A stretch of 7,122 nucleotides of DNA. It comes from Thiomargarita sp. (GTDB taxonomy: Bacteria > Pseudomonadota > Gammaproteobacteria > Beggiatoales > Beggiatoaceae). Shown here in pieces: positions 1 to 6,778 of this stretch. How positions within the stretch are numbered: the stretch's first letter is position 1; each line of letters starts with the position of its first letter. The notes beneath the pieces are model-generated. The model was not told the DNA's origin, made no database searches, and saw nothing but the letters and a program-made list of their open reading frames with translations. Where the stretch lies: assembly GCA_030635005.1 (NCBI GenBank), contig DAOVZS010000108.1, forward strand, positions 1-7,122, in the 5' to 3' direction. The position numbers and the translations under genes were made by a program.

Positions 1-72
1 ATTTTCAGAATTGGGAAGGGGCACAGGCACAATCTAATGCTTGTGTTTGTGCCTTTTATTAATTCTGAAAAT
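1..72 (+). repeat. Hairpin-forming repeat, copy A
   Basis: Bases 1-32 pair with 41-72 around an 8-base loop (33-40). Bases 1-12 are the exact reverse complement of 61-72. Read as plus-strand RNA or single-stranded DNA, 31 of 32 positions pair, six of them as G-U (G-T) wobbles; only 15/58 fails. On the opposite strand those six become A-C mismatches, so the fold belongs to the plus strand. The element shares blocks (AGGCACAA, TTGTGTTT, TGCCTTT, TTCTGAAAATT) with the reverse complement of 392-453, so the two are copies of one family. It begins at the window's first base and may extend further left. It could be a MITE- or REP-like element or a structured RNA; I cannot name the family. Confidence 0.7.
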
Positions 73-96
73 TCTTAAATCCTGTAAATTCTGATT
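61..96. repeat. Short degenerate array with a 9-10 base period
   Basis: Four successive units resemble each other: AATTCTGAA (61-69), AATTCTTAA (70-78), ATCCTGTAA (79-87) and ATTCTGATT (88-96). The array overlaps the right arm of hairpin copy A, so the outer arm of that hairpin may have been built from the same unit. It runs up to the broken end of the methyltransferase relic. No function can be assigned; it could be slippage-generated spacer DNA or part of a larger dispersed repeat. Confidence 0.45.
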
Positions 97-115
97 CAGA
101 CAGTGAGGATCTGAT

Positions 116-319
116 TTAGATATGAGAATGTTTGAATTGAATATTATTATCATTTTCATTGGCTTGCCCAGCATTATACGGTGGATTACCAATGACAACG
201 GTGAAATCAGTATCCTGAAATGCGATCTTCACCGTACCTTCATGTTTTAAGGATAATCGATCATAATCCTTTAAATCGGCATGGTAAGCGGTGATGTGGG
301 GCTTTGTGGTTTTGAACAT
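116..319 (-). pseudogene. N6-adenine DNA methyltransferase fragment (restriction-modification relic)
   Basis: The 67-residue reading frame contains VVIGNPPYNAGQANENDNN near residues 41-59. NPPY is motif IV, the catalytic motif of N6-adenine methyltransferases, and the text after it resembles large type II/ISP-like restriction-modification enzymes, where it normally continues for hundreds of residues. Here the similarity stops after DNN and the frame ends nine codons later. Upstream of the ATG the frame stays open only to a TGA at 356-358. The SAM-binding motif I, the target-recognition region and any nuclease or helicase part are absent, and I see no ribosome binding site before the ATG. Copies A and B of the hairpin repeat flank it. 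I read it as a dead remnant. The family call rests on the motif and on recalled similarity. Confidence 0.65.
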
Positions 320-344
320 GGTTGATTTTGATTTTTGGAAGTTT

Positions 345-364
345 AGTGCGTAACATCAGTTATT
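345..364 (-). repeat. TAACTGA-containing 20-base repeat, left copy
   Basis: The minus strand here reads AATAACTGATGTTACGCACT, matching the plus strand at 6961-6980 in 19 of 20 positions. It lies at the upstream end of the methyltransferase relic and probably marks the end of that homology. TAACTGA heptamers have been described as abundant intergenic repeats in Beggiatoaceae genomes (from memory). Here each copy is single, not a tandem array. Confidence 0.5.
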
Positions 365-391
365 GCGCTTAAAGTGAGCGTTTTTTAAGAC

Positions 392-453
392 AATTTTCAG
401 AATAAAGGCATAAACACAACAAAACCTGCCAGATATTGTTGTGCCTGCACCTT
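392..453 (-). repeat. Hairpin-forming repeat, copy B, at the 3' end of the cco cluster
   Basis: Bases 405-422 pair with 436-453 around a 13-base loop. On the minus strand this gives 13 Watson-Crick pairs, four G-U wobbles and one mismatch; on the plus strand most wobbles become A-C mismatches. The flank at 393-402 (TTTTCAGAAT) and the stem blocks match the reverse complement of copy A, so copy B is the same family in inverted orientation. It starts about 20 bases beyond the stop codon of the last gene in the cluster, so the cco transcript would fold it. It may work as a 3' stabiliser or weak terminator. No clean U-tract follows the stem, so a classical intrinsic terminator is not established. 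Confidence 0.6.
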
Positions 454-474
454 AAATCTCAGCTGAGTTTATTT

Positions 475-1176
475 TTAATGACAACTTCCCCCAGCGGGAT
501 GAGACGCAAATAATATAAATAAACCAAACAAAATGATCATAGCCCCTGCCATACGACGCACAATGAGTTTTTGAATATAGTGCATTAACCATTGTGCGGT
601 AGCCCCCATAGTCAATAACATGGGTAAAGTACCTAAGCCAAAAGCTAACATTAATAATCCCCCATGCCACGCACTATTGGATGACAGTGAGAAAAATAAA
701 ATGCCATAGACTAATCCACACGGCAACCATCCCCAGACTAAGCCTAAGCCTAGGGCTTGCAAAGGATTTTTAACAGGCATAAATCTTCGTCCTAATGGCT
801 CGATTTTACGCCACAAATAGCTACCTGCTTTTTCTAAAATGGTTAAAAACTGCCACCATGCCCCAATATATAACCCCAAAGCTATCATAAAGATCCCAGA
901 TACCCATTTTGCGATCATTCCAGGATTGTCAAAGGGGAGCCATTCAGAAAATTGTGTGCCTAAAAACCCCATTAATATTCCCGCAAGGATATAACTACTG
1001 ATACGTCCAATATTATAAGTCAATAAATAGGGTAATAATCGGAAATAAGATTGGCGTATATTGTCAGGTAACCCCATGGTTAAAGCACCCACAATACCAC
1101 CACACATGCCAATACAATGTACAGATCCTAATAAACCTGCGAGAAAAGCGGAAATTAAAGTCAATTCAGTGGTCAT
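475..1176 (-). CDS. TauE/SafE-like (COG2836) membrane protein
   Basis: This is a 233-residue polytopic membrane protein of the family annotated as sulfite exporter TauE/SafE-like or UreH/DsbD-like transmembrane (COG2836). The N-terminus has the signature HCIGMCGG (His20, Cys21, Cys25) in the first membrane segment, a second segment has GWLPCGLVYG (Cys153), and the tail ends HPAGGSCH. About six membrane segments are visible. Members often sit beside cbb3 oxidase assembly genes, and the paired His/Cys residues suggest copper or thiol-redox handling; that role is inference, and sulfite export is not implied by the name. I chose the ATG at 1176 because it gives the usual N-terminus and leaves 7 bases after the ccoH stop. 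An ATG at 1209 would add 11 residues and overlap ccoH. Neither start has a strong Shine-Dalgarno, so translation may be coupled to ccoH. Confidence 0.85.
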   Translation of the reverse strand: MTTELTLISAFLAGLLGSVHCIGMCGGIVGALTMGLPDNIRQSYFRLLPYLLTYNIGRISSYILAGILMGFLGTQFSEWLPFDNPGMIAKWVSGIFMIALGLYIGAWWQFLTILEKAGSYLWRKIEPLGRRFMPVKNPLQALGLGLVWGWLPCGLVYGILFFSLSSNSAWHGGLLMLAFGLGTLPMLLTMGATAQWLMHYIQKLIVRRMAGAMIILFGLFILFASHPAGGSCH

Positions 1177-1183
1177 AAAATTT

Positions 1184-1663
1184 CTAAGGAATAGAGGTAA
1201 GCGGAACATTTACAGATTTTAATAAACGCCAATCCTCTGCAGCCAATAATATCGAAAAATCACCGAAAATTAATTCGGGCAAAGTACCTTGATAAATATT
1301 ATCTCCTGCATGTTTTAAAATCATCTCCTGATCAAAACCTGAACGCGTATGATGGTGAAAACTTACGTTAATCGCTTCTGGTAATTGATACGTAGCAGGT
1401 GCATTCAGATACACATGGATCAAGTGTGCTTCAAGATTAATATCTAACACCGCTGATAAACCGTGTGTTTTTGCAGCCGTATCACGTGCTAACGTACGAT
1501 TAATTTCTAAACCTTCTTTATAATAATCATCTACCACTAACCCATCATCTGATGAAATAGCCAAATAAATGGTTGCCATTCCCCCAAATACAGCGGAAGC
1601 AGGGAAAAAAATCACTAACCACACTAAAGGTTCCTGATACCAAGGTCGTTTTAAAGCAATCAT
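1184..1663 (-). CDS. ccoH: CcoH/FixH, cbb3 oxidase assembly protein
   Basis: The 159-residue protein has the FixH layout: the N-terminal WYQEP motif (residues 8-12), one membrane segment at about 13-36, then the signature SSDDGLVVDDYYKEGLEIN (37-55) and a periplasmic beta-rich domain. FixH/CcoH is needed for stable assembly of cbb3 oxidase in other proteobacteria and associates with its subunits. The gene begins 15 bases after the ccoG stop, and an AGGA motif lies about 10 bases before the ATG. In many genomes ccoI and ccoS follow ccoH; here the next gene is the COG2836 membrane protein. Length is normal and the protein looks intact. Confidence 0.93.
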   Translation of the reverse strand: MIALKRPWYQEPLVWLVIFFPASAVFGGMATIYLAISSDDGLVVDDYYKEGLEINRTLARDTAAKTHGLSAVLDINLEAHLIHVYLNAPATYQLPEAINVSFHHHTRSGFDQEMILKHAGDNIYQGTLPELIFGDFSILLAAEDWRLLKSVNVPLTSIP

Positions 1664-1678
1664 AAATAAAATATCCTG

Positions 1679-3064
1679 TTAATGACGTATTAAAGGTCCT
1701 AAAAAACGGGCTTCTTCAATAATGCTGATAGAAGCATTATCTTCTGCAGTTAATTGGAAATAAACGGGGGTACTTCGTTTGTGTAAATTTTCGGGTTGGG
1801 CTGCTAAACGGACTGATAATGTCGTGATGCTAGCTGCGTCAACTAAAATATCGTCTTCTTTTAACAATACTAAATCTTCAATACCCGTTACTTGGACCTG
1901 ATAACGATGGACTTGTTTGTCTAAATTCATGACACGTAAGCGGTAAATATTTTCAATCGTGCCATCGTATGTTTCACTAAATAAATTGTTACGATCACGA
2001 ATAACATCCACTTCTACCAAAGAACGTGTGGCAATCCCATGACCAATCCCGATTAATAGCGCCAATAAAATACCTGCATACACAAAAATACGCGGTCTTA
2101 AAATACTGCTGCTGCGACCTTCTAATTTATTCTCAGTGGTATAACGAATTAATCCTTTAGGATAAGACACTTTACCCATAATCTCATTACAAGCATCAAT
2201 ACAAGCCGAACAGCTAATACATTGATATTGTAAGCCTTTACGAATATCGATCCCCGTAGGACAGACTTGTACGCACATCGTACAATCAATACAATCCCCT
2301 AACCCTTTCTTTTTATAGTCTTTATCACTTTTTTTACGTGTACCCCGTTGTTCACCGCGCTCTTCATCATACGCAATAATCATCGTATTCTTATCAAACA
2401 TCGCACTTTGAAAACGGGCATAAGGACACATATAGGTACAGACTTGTTCACGCATGATACCTGCCATCCCATAAATCGCAAAACTATAAAATAATAACCA
2501 AAAAGTTTCCCATTCACCCAATTGCATGTCAAGGATTCTGCCACTTAATTCATTGATAGGGGTGAAATATCCTACAAAAGTGAATCCTGTCCATAATGCA
2601 AAAATAATCCATAAACTGTGTTTTGTGACTTTTAAGCGCAATTTACGAAAGGACATCGGTGCTTTATCCAATTTGATTTGTTGGGTACGGTTACCTTCTA
2701 CTAAACGTTCCATCCATAAATAAGCATCTGTCCAAATGGTTTGGGGACAGGCAAAACCACACCATAATCTACCTGCTAAACTGGTAAAGAAAAAGAGGGT
2801 CATGGCTGCTACAATCAGTAAAAAAGCCAGATAAATTAAATCTTGTGGCCAAAAAGTAAGGCTCAAAATATGAAATTGGCGGGCGGGCAGGTCAAATAAT
2901 ATGGATTGTTGTCCATCCCATTGTATCCAAGGGATTGCGTAATAAATACCTAATAAGACGAGGCCACTTAATATTTTTAATCGACTAAAAAAACCGAGTA
3001 CAAAACGAGGATGTATTTTTTCATGACTGGCAAAAAGACTTTGTGATTCTTCCGAGGATTTCAT
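1679..3064 (-). CDS. ccoG: CcoG, cbb3 oxidase accessory protein (cupric reductase, 4Fe-4S)
   Basis: The 461-residue protein is a full-length CcoG/RdxA/FixG. Membrane segments are visible at about 29-46, 74-96, 151-169, 187-203 and 326-345. Two CxxxCP-type motifs flank the membrane region (Cys102/Cys106 and Cys209/Cys213). A ferredoxin-like pair of 4Fe-4S motifs follows: C258-x2-C261-x2-C264-x3-C268-P and C282-x2-C285-x2-C288-x3-C292. The C-terminal third (about 350-461) is the immunoglobulin-like domain expected outside the cytoplasm. CcoG proteins have been shown to reduce Cu(II) to Cu(I) for delivery to the CuB site. An AAGGA motif at 3073-3077 with 8-base spacing supports the ATG at 3064. 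It is separated by 76 bases from the upstream unknown gene, so it could have its own weak promoter, but I see no convincing one. Confidence 0.95.
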   Translation of the reverse strand: MKSSEESQSLFASHEKIHPRFVLGFFSRLKILSGLVLLGIYYAIPWIQWDGQQSILFDLPARQFHILSLTFWPQDLIYLAFLLIVAAMTLFFFTSLAGRLWCGFACPQTIWTDAYLWMERLVEGNRTQQIKLDKAPMSFRKLRLKVTKHSLWIIFALWTGFTFVGYFTPINELSGRILDMQLGEWETFWLLFYSFAIYGMAGIMREQVCTYMCPYARFQSAMFDKNTMIIAYDEERGEQRGTRKKSDKDYKKKGLGDCIDCTMCVQVCPTGIDIRKGLQYQCISCSACIDACNEIMGKVSYPKGLIRYTTENKLEGRSSSILRPRIFVYAGILLALLIGIGHGIATRSLVEVDVIRDRNNLFSETYDGTIENIYRLRVMNLDKQVHRYQVQVTGIEDLVLLKEDDILVDAASITTLSVRLAAQPENLHKRSTPVYFQLTAEDNASISIIEEARFLGPLIRH

Positions 3065-3140
3065 CAGTGATGTCCTTGAATGATTAGGAAAAAGGGGAGG
3101 ATAAATAACAGATATTTTGCGTTTACAATCTCACAAAGAA

Positions 3141-3503
3141 CTAACCAGGACCACAAATTCGATTATTTCTATCTCGAAATTGACAATTTTGATCCGTTTT
3201 AGCCTCTCCATATCGGCTGGTCATGGGACGACATAATTTTGTTTTTGGAAACCACTTGTCATCTTCAGTCATATAACAGTCTGCTGGAATTAAAGTGTCT
3301 TTCCCATTATAAATCTCAAACATGGTGACTGTTTTAGGGTCTACTTGACGCTTTTTAAGCAGATTAATGAGCGTACAAATTTTATCGGCCATATACGAAA
3401 TTTTGATGGCATCATCATCTTCCATGATATTCACAATCGCTTCGTATGTATACGGGATAGTTTTATCATATTTAGAACCAAAAATCTTGGGTAGAATATT
3501 CAA
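3141..3503 (-). CDS. Unrecognised 120-residue protein between ccoP and ccoG
   Basis: I do not recognise this family. The protein is soluble-looking, with no signal peptide and no membrane segment. It has five cysteines (43, 76, 91, 107, 117), three of them in the last 30 residues, where the sequence turns polar and basic and ends CGPG. The middle (about 20-75) looks like a mixed alpha/beta fold. The start codon is TTG at 3503, chosen because a GGAGA ribosome binding site lies 7 bases upstream; the first in-frame ATG would be residue 27 and would discard the N-terminus. It lies in the same direction as the oxidase genes, 51 bases past ccoP and 76 before ccoG. A role in oxidase biogenesis or redox sensing is possible from position alone. 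It is not one of the standard cco proteins (CcoS, CcoH, CcoI). Confidence 0.7.
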   Translation of the reverse strand: MNILPKIFGSKYDKTIPYTYEAIVNIMEDDDAIKISYMADKICTLINLLKKRQVDPKTVTMFEIYNGKDTLIPADCYMTEDDKWFPKTKLCRPMTSRYGEAKTDQNCQFRDRNNRICGPG

Positions 3504-3510
3504 TATCAGT

Positions 3511-3515
3511 TCTCC
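3511..3515 (-). promoter_or_regulatory. Ribosome binding site for the TTG-start gene, partly inside a hairpin
   Basis: The minus strand reads GGAGA here, 7 bases before the TTG at 3501-3503, which is what supports the non-ATG start. Part of it lies in a 5-bp stem (3513-3517 with 3522-3526, loop 3518-3521), so ribosome access may be reduced. The stem is short and its effect is uncertain. Confidence 0.6.
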
Positions 3516-3529
3516 AAATTGTTGGAAGC

Positions 3530-3547
3530 TCCCCCCATGTGGGGGGA
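3530..3547. other. C6/G6 hairpin after ccoP
   Basis: TCCCCCC and GGGGGGA form a 7-bp, GC-only-cored stem with a 4-base loop, 7 bases past the ccoP stop codon. No T-run follows on either strand, so it is not a typical intrinsic terminator. In the minus-strand mRNA it could stall 3' exonucleases and protect the ccoNOQP message, giving lower levels of the downstream genes. This is inference from position. Confidence 0.5.
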
Positions 3548-3554
3548 AATACTA

Positions 3555-4478
3555 TTATTTTTTAAGTGATAAACTATAAATATAAGTGGCTAACAAATGC
3601 ACTTTGGCTTTACCTAAGAAATCACCATGTGCGGGCATTTTTCCTTGACGCCCATTTTTGATGGTTTCCTTAATATCGGTTTGTGACGCACCATACAATG
3701 AAATATCATCCGTTAAATTAGGCGCCCCCATGAATTGCTGACCACTCCCTGTCATGCCATGACATGCAAAACAAACCCGTTTAAATATTTTCTCTCCGTG
3801 TACGGCTGCTGCTGGATCAGTGGCTTTTCTACTCAGGCTAATGACATATTGTGTAATATTATGAATATCAGCGTCAGTTTTAAGTCCATTCATTTGAGCA
3901 TTCGGCATCATGCCATTACGCCCATTCAGGATCGATGTTTCTATTGTTTCTGCTTTGCCCCCATAGAGCCAATCATCATCACGTAGATTAGGGTATCCCC
4001 GTACTCCGCGTGCATCAGATCCATGACAGGTGGTACAATACGTCATAAATAAACTATGACCTAATTTCACGGCATCAGGATTTTGAGCTAATGTGGTAAT
4101 GGGTTCTTCAGCATATTGGGCAAAAATAGGACCATACAGTGCTTCAGCCTCTTTCATTTCTGCCTCATATTCATTCACTTCACTCCAATTTAAATAACCC
4201 TTATAAGAGCCTAATCCTGGATAAAGGAATAAATAAATAATACCGAAGATTAAAGTCAGATAAAACATATATAACCACCAACGGGGAAGCGGATTATTGA
4301 GTTCTGCTAAATCCTCATCCCATACATGTCCCATCGTTTTAACTTCTGCTGTCTCATCTTTAGGACGTCCGCCTCCCAACCAGATGATTAGGGCAAAACA
4401 TGCAATAATCCCCAACACTGTTGGAATGATGATAAACCATTCCCAAAATTCACTTGTAAAAAGACTGTTTTCAAACAT
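3555..4478 (-). CDS. ccoP: CcoP, diheme c subunit of cbb3 oxidase
   Basis: The 307-residue protein carries electrons into the oxidase. It has two N-terminal membrane segments (about 13-34 and 68-87), so it is the two-helix type of CcoP, followed by two cytochrome c domains on the periplasmic side. Heme attachment motifs are CTTCH (148-152) and CFACH (236-240); the likely Met ligands are in NGMMP (190/191) and GKMPAH (281). PLPRWW (64-68) before the second helix is typical of the family. The ATG at 4478 follows the ccoQ stop by 5 bases, and AAGGA, which runs into that stop, is its ribosome binding site. The gene is complete and looks functional. Confidence 0.97.
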   Translation of the reverse strand: MFENSLFTSEFWEWFIIIPTVLGIIACFALIIWLGGGRPKDETAEVKTMGHVWDEDLAELNNPLPRWWLYMFYLTLIFGIIYLFLYPGLGSYKGYLNWSEVNEYEAEMKEAEALYGPIFAQYAEEPITTLAQNPDAVKLGHSLFMTYCTTCHGSDARGVRGYPNLRDDDWLYGGKAETIETSILNGRNGMMPNAQMNGLKTDADIHNITQYVISLSRKATDPAAAVHGEKIFKRVCFACHGMTGSGQQFMGAPNLTDDISLYGASQTDIKETIKNGRQGKMPAHGDFLGKAKVHLLATYIYSLSLKK

Positions 4479-4483
4479 GATGT

Positions 4484-4642
4484 TTATTCCTTGACTGTTG
4501 TTTTGATTGAATCGTCGTCTTCTATGATGAGATCAGCCGCTTTATCAAACTCAGGTTTGCGTTTACGGCTGTATGCCCATACTATAATACTTAAAAAGAC
4601 GATCATGACCACAAGAGTCCAAACAGACTGAAAAAGTGTCAT
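4484..4642 (-). CDS. ccoQ: CcoQ, small membrane subunit of cbb3 oxidase
   Basis: This 52-residue gene fills the space between ccoO and ccoP. The protein starts MTLFQSVWTLVVMIVFLSII, a single membrane helix (about 5-24), then VWAYSRKRKPEF (21-32) and an acidic tail with EDDD (41-44). The helix followed by W-A-Y-S and a basic patch is the usual CcoQ/FixQ pattern. CcoQ helps stabilise the complex and CcoP binding in other proteobacteria. The gap after ccoO is 12 bases and the gap to ccoP is 5. A GGAGA ends only 2 bases before the ATG, which is closer than usual; an earlier GAGGTGAG may also contribute. Assignment rests on size, topology and position. Confidence 0.9.
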   Translation of the reverse strand: MTLFQSVWTLVVMIVFLSIIVWAYSRKRKPEFDKAADLIIEDDDSIKTTVKE

Positions 4643-4654
4643 AATCTCCAAAAC

Positions 4655-5272
4655 TCACCTCACTGTTTTAATGGCAGTCCCTAAATTTTGTAAATAAGCA
4701 ATCAGTGCGTCTAATTCTGTTTTACCTTCAACAGCTTGCGGTGCATTGGCAATCTCTTCCTCGGTATAAGGATGATCAAACCAGTTTTTTAAGACTTGCA
4801 TCTTATGTTGCACTTCTTCGCCATCAATCAGACTGTCAGCTAACCAAGGATACCCCGGCATGACAGACTCTGGTACGACATCACGTGGGTTCAATAAATG
4901 GGCAACGTGCCAAGAATCACTATACCGCCCACCAACACGGTGTAAATCAGGACCTGTGCGTTTAGAACCCCATTGAAAGGGACGATCATACACAAATTCA
5001 CCTGCCACAGAATAATGTCCATAACGTTCTGTTTCTGCTCTAAAAGGACGAATCATTTGAGAATGACACACCATACAGGATTCACGAACATAAATATCGC
5101 GTCCTGCTAATTCTAATGCGGCATAAGGTTTTAATCCTTCTACAGGTTTGGTCATTGTATCCATAAAAAACAGCGGGACGATTTGGACTAAACCGCCAAT
5201 ACTGATGACCAAAATGACCAAAATAATCAATAAACTAACATTAGTTTCAATTTTCTCATGTGCATCAGCCAT
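4655..5272 (-). CDS. ccoO: CcoO, monoheme c subunit of cbb3 oxidase
   Basis: The 205-residue protein has one N-terminal membrane segment (about 13-36) that anchors a periplasmic monoheme cytochrome c domain. The heme motif is CMVCH (66-70) within the CcoO-specific text [14 protein letters not shown]; the probable axial Met is in SVMPGYPWL (Met138), and [16 protein letters not shown] (104-119) is characteristic of the family. Length is normal. The ATG at 5272 is 11 bases past the ccoN stop, and its ribosome binding site AAGGAG overlaps that stop codon, so translation is probably coupled to ccoN. It passes electrons from CcoP to the CcoN hemes. Confidence 0.97.
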   Translation of the reverse strand: MADAHEKIETNVSLLIILVILVISIGGLVQIVPLFFMDTMTKPVEGLKPYAALELAGRDIYVRESCMVCHSQMIRPFRAETERYGHYSVAGEFVYDRPFQWGSKRTGPDLHRVGGRYSDSWHVAHLLNPRDVVPESVMPGYPWLADSLIDGEEVQHKMQVLKNWFDHPYTEEEIANAPQAVEGKTELDALIAYLQNLGTAIKTVR

Positions 5273-5283
5273 TTACTCTCTCC

Positions 5284-6717
5284 TTAATGTGGGGCAGGAA
5301 TTGCATCATTTACTCTGGCAGGTTCTGAACTGACCACAGTTCTGAAAATGTTGTACGCCATAATCAACATTCCTGTGAGGAAGAGTGTGCCCCCTAACCA
5401 ACGGGTAACATAGTAAGGATGCATCGCTTGCACAGATTCTACAAAACTATATGTCAAAGTACCATCAGCATTCACAGCACGCCACATCAGTCCTTGCATA
5501 ATACCAGAGACCCACATCGCAACTGCATATAATACGACGCCAATCGTGGCGACCCAAAAATGCACTTCAACCAATTTGATACTATATAATTTACGTCCAA
5601 ATAAACGCGGTATTAAATAATACATACAGCCCATGGTAATCATGGCCACCCAACCCAGCGCGCCAGAATGTACATGTCCAATCGTCCAATCGGTATAATG
5701 TGATAAGGCATTGACTGTCTTAATCGCCATCATGGGTCCTTCAAAAGTGGACATACCATAAAATGAAATCGATACAATCATGAAACGTAAAATAGGATCA
5801 CTGCGTAATTTTTCCCAAGCACCCGATAAGGTCATAATCCCGTTAATCATGCCACCCCAAGACGGTGCTAATAGAATCAAGGACATCACCATTCCTAAAG
5901 ATTGTGTCCAGTCAGGTAAAGCGGTGTAATGTAAATGATGAGGTCCTGCCCAAATATAGGTAAAAAGCAAAGCCCAAAAATGAACAATCGATAAACGATA
6001 GGAATAAACAGGGCGTTCTGCTTGTTTCGGCACAAAATAGTACATCATGCCTAAAAATCCAGCGGTCAGAAAAAATCCAACTGCATTATGACCATACCAC
6101 CATTGCACCATCGCATCTTGTACGCCAGCATACGCGGAATAAGATTTCCACATAGAAACGGGAACTGCTAAATTATTAAAGATGTGTAACATCGCAATGG
6201 TAATAATAAAGGCACCATAAAACCAGTTAGCCACATAGATATGAGATACTTTTCGCTTATACAGTGTGCCAAAGAACACGATGGCATAAGAGACCCAAAC
6301 AACAGTAATGAGTATATCAATAGGCCATTCCAATTCAGCATATTCTTTAGTGCTGGTAATACCCAAAGGTAATGTGACTGCTGCTAATACAATGACCGCT
6401 TGCCAACCCCAAAAGGTAAAAGCTGCTAATCTACCCGCAAATAAACGGACATGACAGGTACGTTGAACCACATAATAAGAAGTTGCAAATAATGCAGAAC
6501 CTCCAAATGCAAACACCACAGCATTGGTATGTAAAGGTCTTAAACGACTAAAAGTGATATAAGGAATATCAAAATTTAGCCAAGGCCAAGCCAGTTCGGC
6601 AGCGATATAAAATCCCACGCTCATACCGACAATACCCCAAACAATGGTCATAATGGCAAATTGCCTTACAACCTTATAGTTATAGGTATCTTGACTCGCT
6701 ACAGAGTTTTCCGCCAT
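5284..6717 (-). CDS. ccoN: CcoN, catalytic subunit I of cbb3 oxidase
   Basis: The 477-residue heme-copper oxidase subunit reduces O2 to water and pumps protons; it has about 12 membrane helices. Key residues can be placed by comparison with the Pseudomonas stutzeri enzyme with an offset of +3: His63 (PLHTN) and His350 (HVHSG) for the low-spin heme b, His348 for the high-spin heme, CuB ligands His210 ([10 protein letters not shown]) and His260/His261 (GPHHLHY), the crosslinked Tyr254 (FTYIWAG), and Glu326 (STFEGPMM). All are present, so it should be active. Length is normal for the C-type family. AGGAGA about 10 bases before the ATG at 6717 supports the start. It is the first gene of the cluster, behind the FNR-type promoter at 6744-6792. 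Confidence 0.98.
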   Translation of the reverse strand: MAENSVASQDTYNYKVVRQFAIMTIVWGIVGMSVGFYIAAELAWPWLNFDIPYITFSRLRPLHTNAVVFAFGGSALFATSYYVVQRTCHVRLFAGRLAAFTFWGWQAVIVLAAVTLPLGITSTKEYAELEWPIDILITVVWVSYAIVFFGTLYKRKVSHIYVANWFYGAFIITIAMLHIFNNLAVPVSMWKSYSAYAGVQDAMVQWWYGHNAVGFFLTAGFLGMMYYFVPKQAERPVYSYRLSIVHFWALLFTYIWAGPHHLHYTALPDWTQSLGMVMSLILLAPSWGGMINGIMTLSGAWEKLRSDPILRFMIVSISFYGMSTFEGPMMAIKTVNALSHYTDWTIGHVHSGALGWVAMITMGCMYYLIPRLFGRKLYSIKLVEVHFWVATIGVVLYAVAMWVSGIMQGLMWRAVNADGTLTYSFVESVQAMHPYYVTRWLGGTLFLTGMLIMAYNIFRTVVSSEPARVNDAIPAPH

Positions 6718-6750
6718 AACGTGTATTTCTCCTAGAAATAATAAGGTTAT

Positions 6751-6759
6751 ATTATCACA
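6751..6759 (-). promoter_or_regulatory. Extended -10 element of the ccoN promoter
   Basis: The minus strand reads TGTGATAAT: TG, one base, then GATAAT (5 of 6 matches to TATAAT). With the last T at 6751 as -7, transcription would start near 6744, leaving a leader of about 27 bases that contains the ccoN ribosome binding site. There is no good -35 box, as expected for an activator-dependent promoter. Confidence 0.6.
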
Positions 6760-6778
6760 GTATTTTCTAATATATTAA

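Noticed and set aside
366..386. CGCTTA-AAG-TGAGCG stem followed by TTTTTT, a possible plus-strand terminator.
   Set aside because: The stem is 6 bp with one wobble, and no plus-strand gene leads into it, so chance in AT-rich DNA is likely.
1..474. CRISPR array or toxin-antitoxin module in the repeat-rich left edge.
   Set aside because: There are no regularly spaced identical repeats with unique spacers, and no paired small ORFs with toxin or antitoxin features.
452..670. Minus-strand 72-codon frame overlapping the COG2836 gene.
   Set aside because: It is an out-of-frame shadow of the real membrane protein gene.
1177..1209. ATG at 1209 as the start of the COG2836 gene.
   Set aside because: It would overlap ccoH by 26 bases and add an atypical N-terminal extension; the ATG at 1176 fits the family better. 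Neither start has a clear ribosome binding site, so this is not fully settled.
2526..2723. Plus-strand open frame of 65 codons opposite ccoG.
   Set aside because: It lies entirely antisense to a strongly conserved gene and shows no recognisable protein character; the same holds for the plus-strand frames opposite ccoP and ccoO.
3065..3140. Possible separate promoter for ccoG.
   Set aside because: TTGTGA- and TTGTAA-like hexamers exist, but no acceptable -10 lies at the right spacing, and no FNR-type box is visible.
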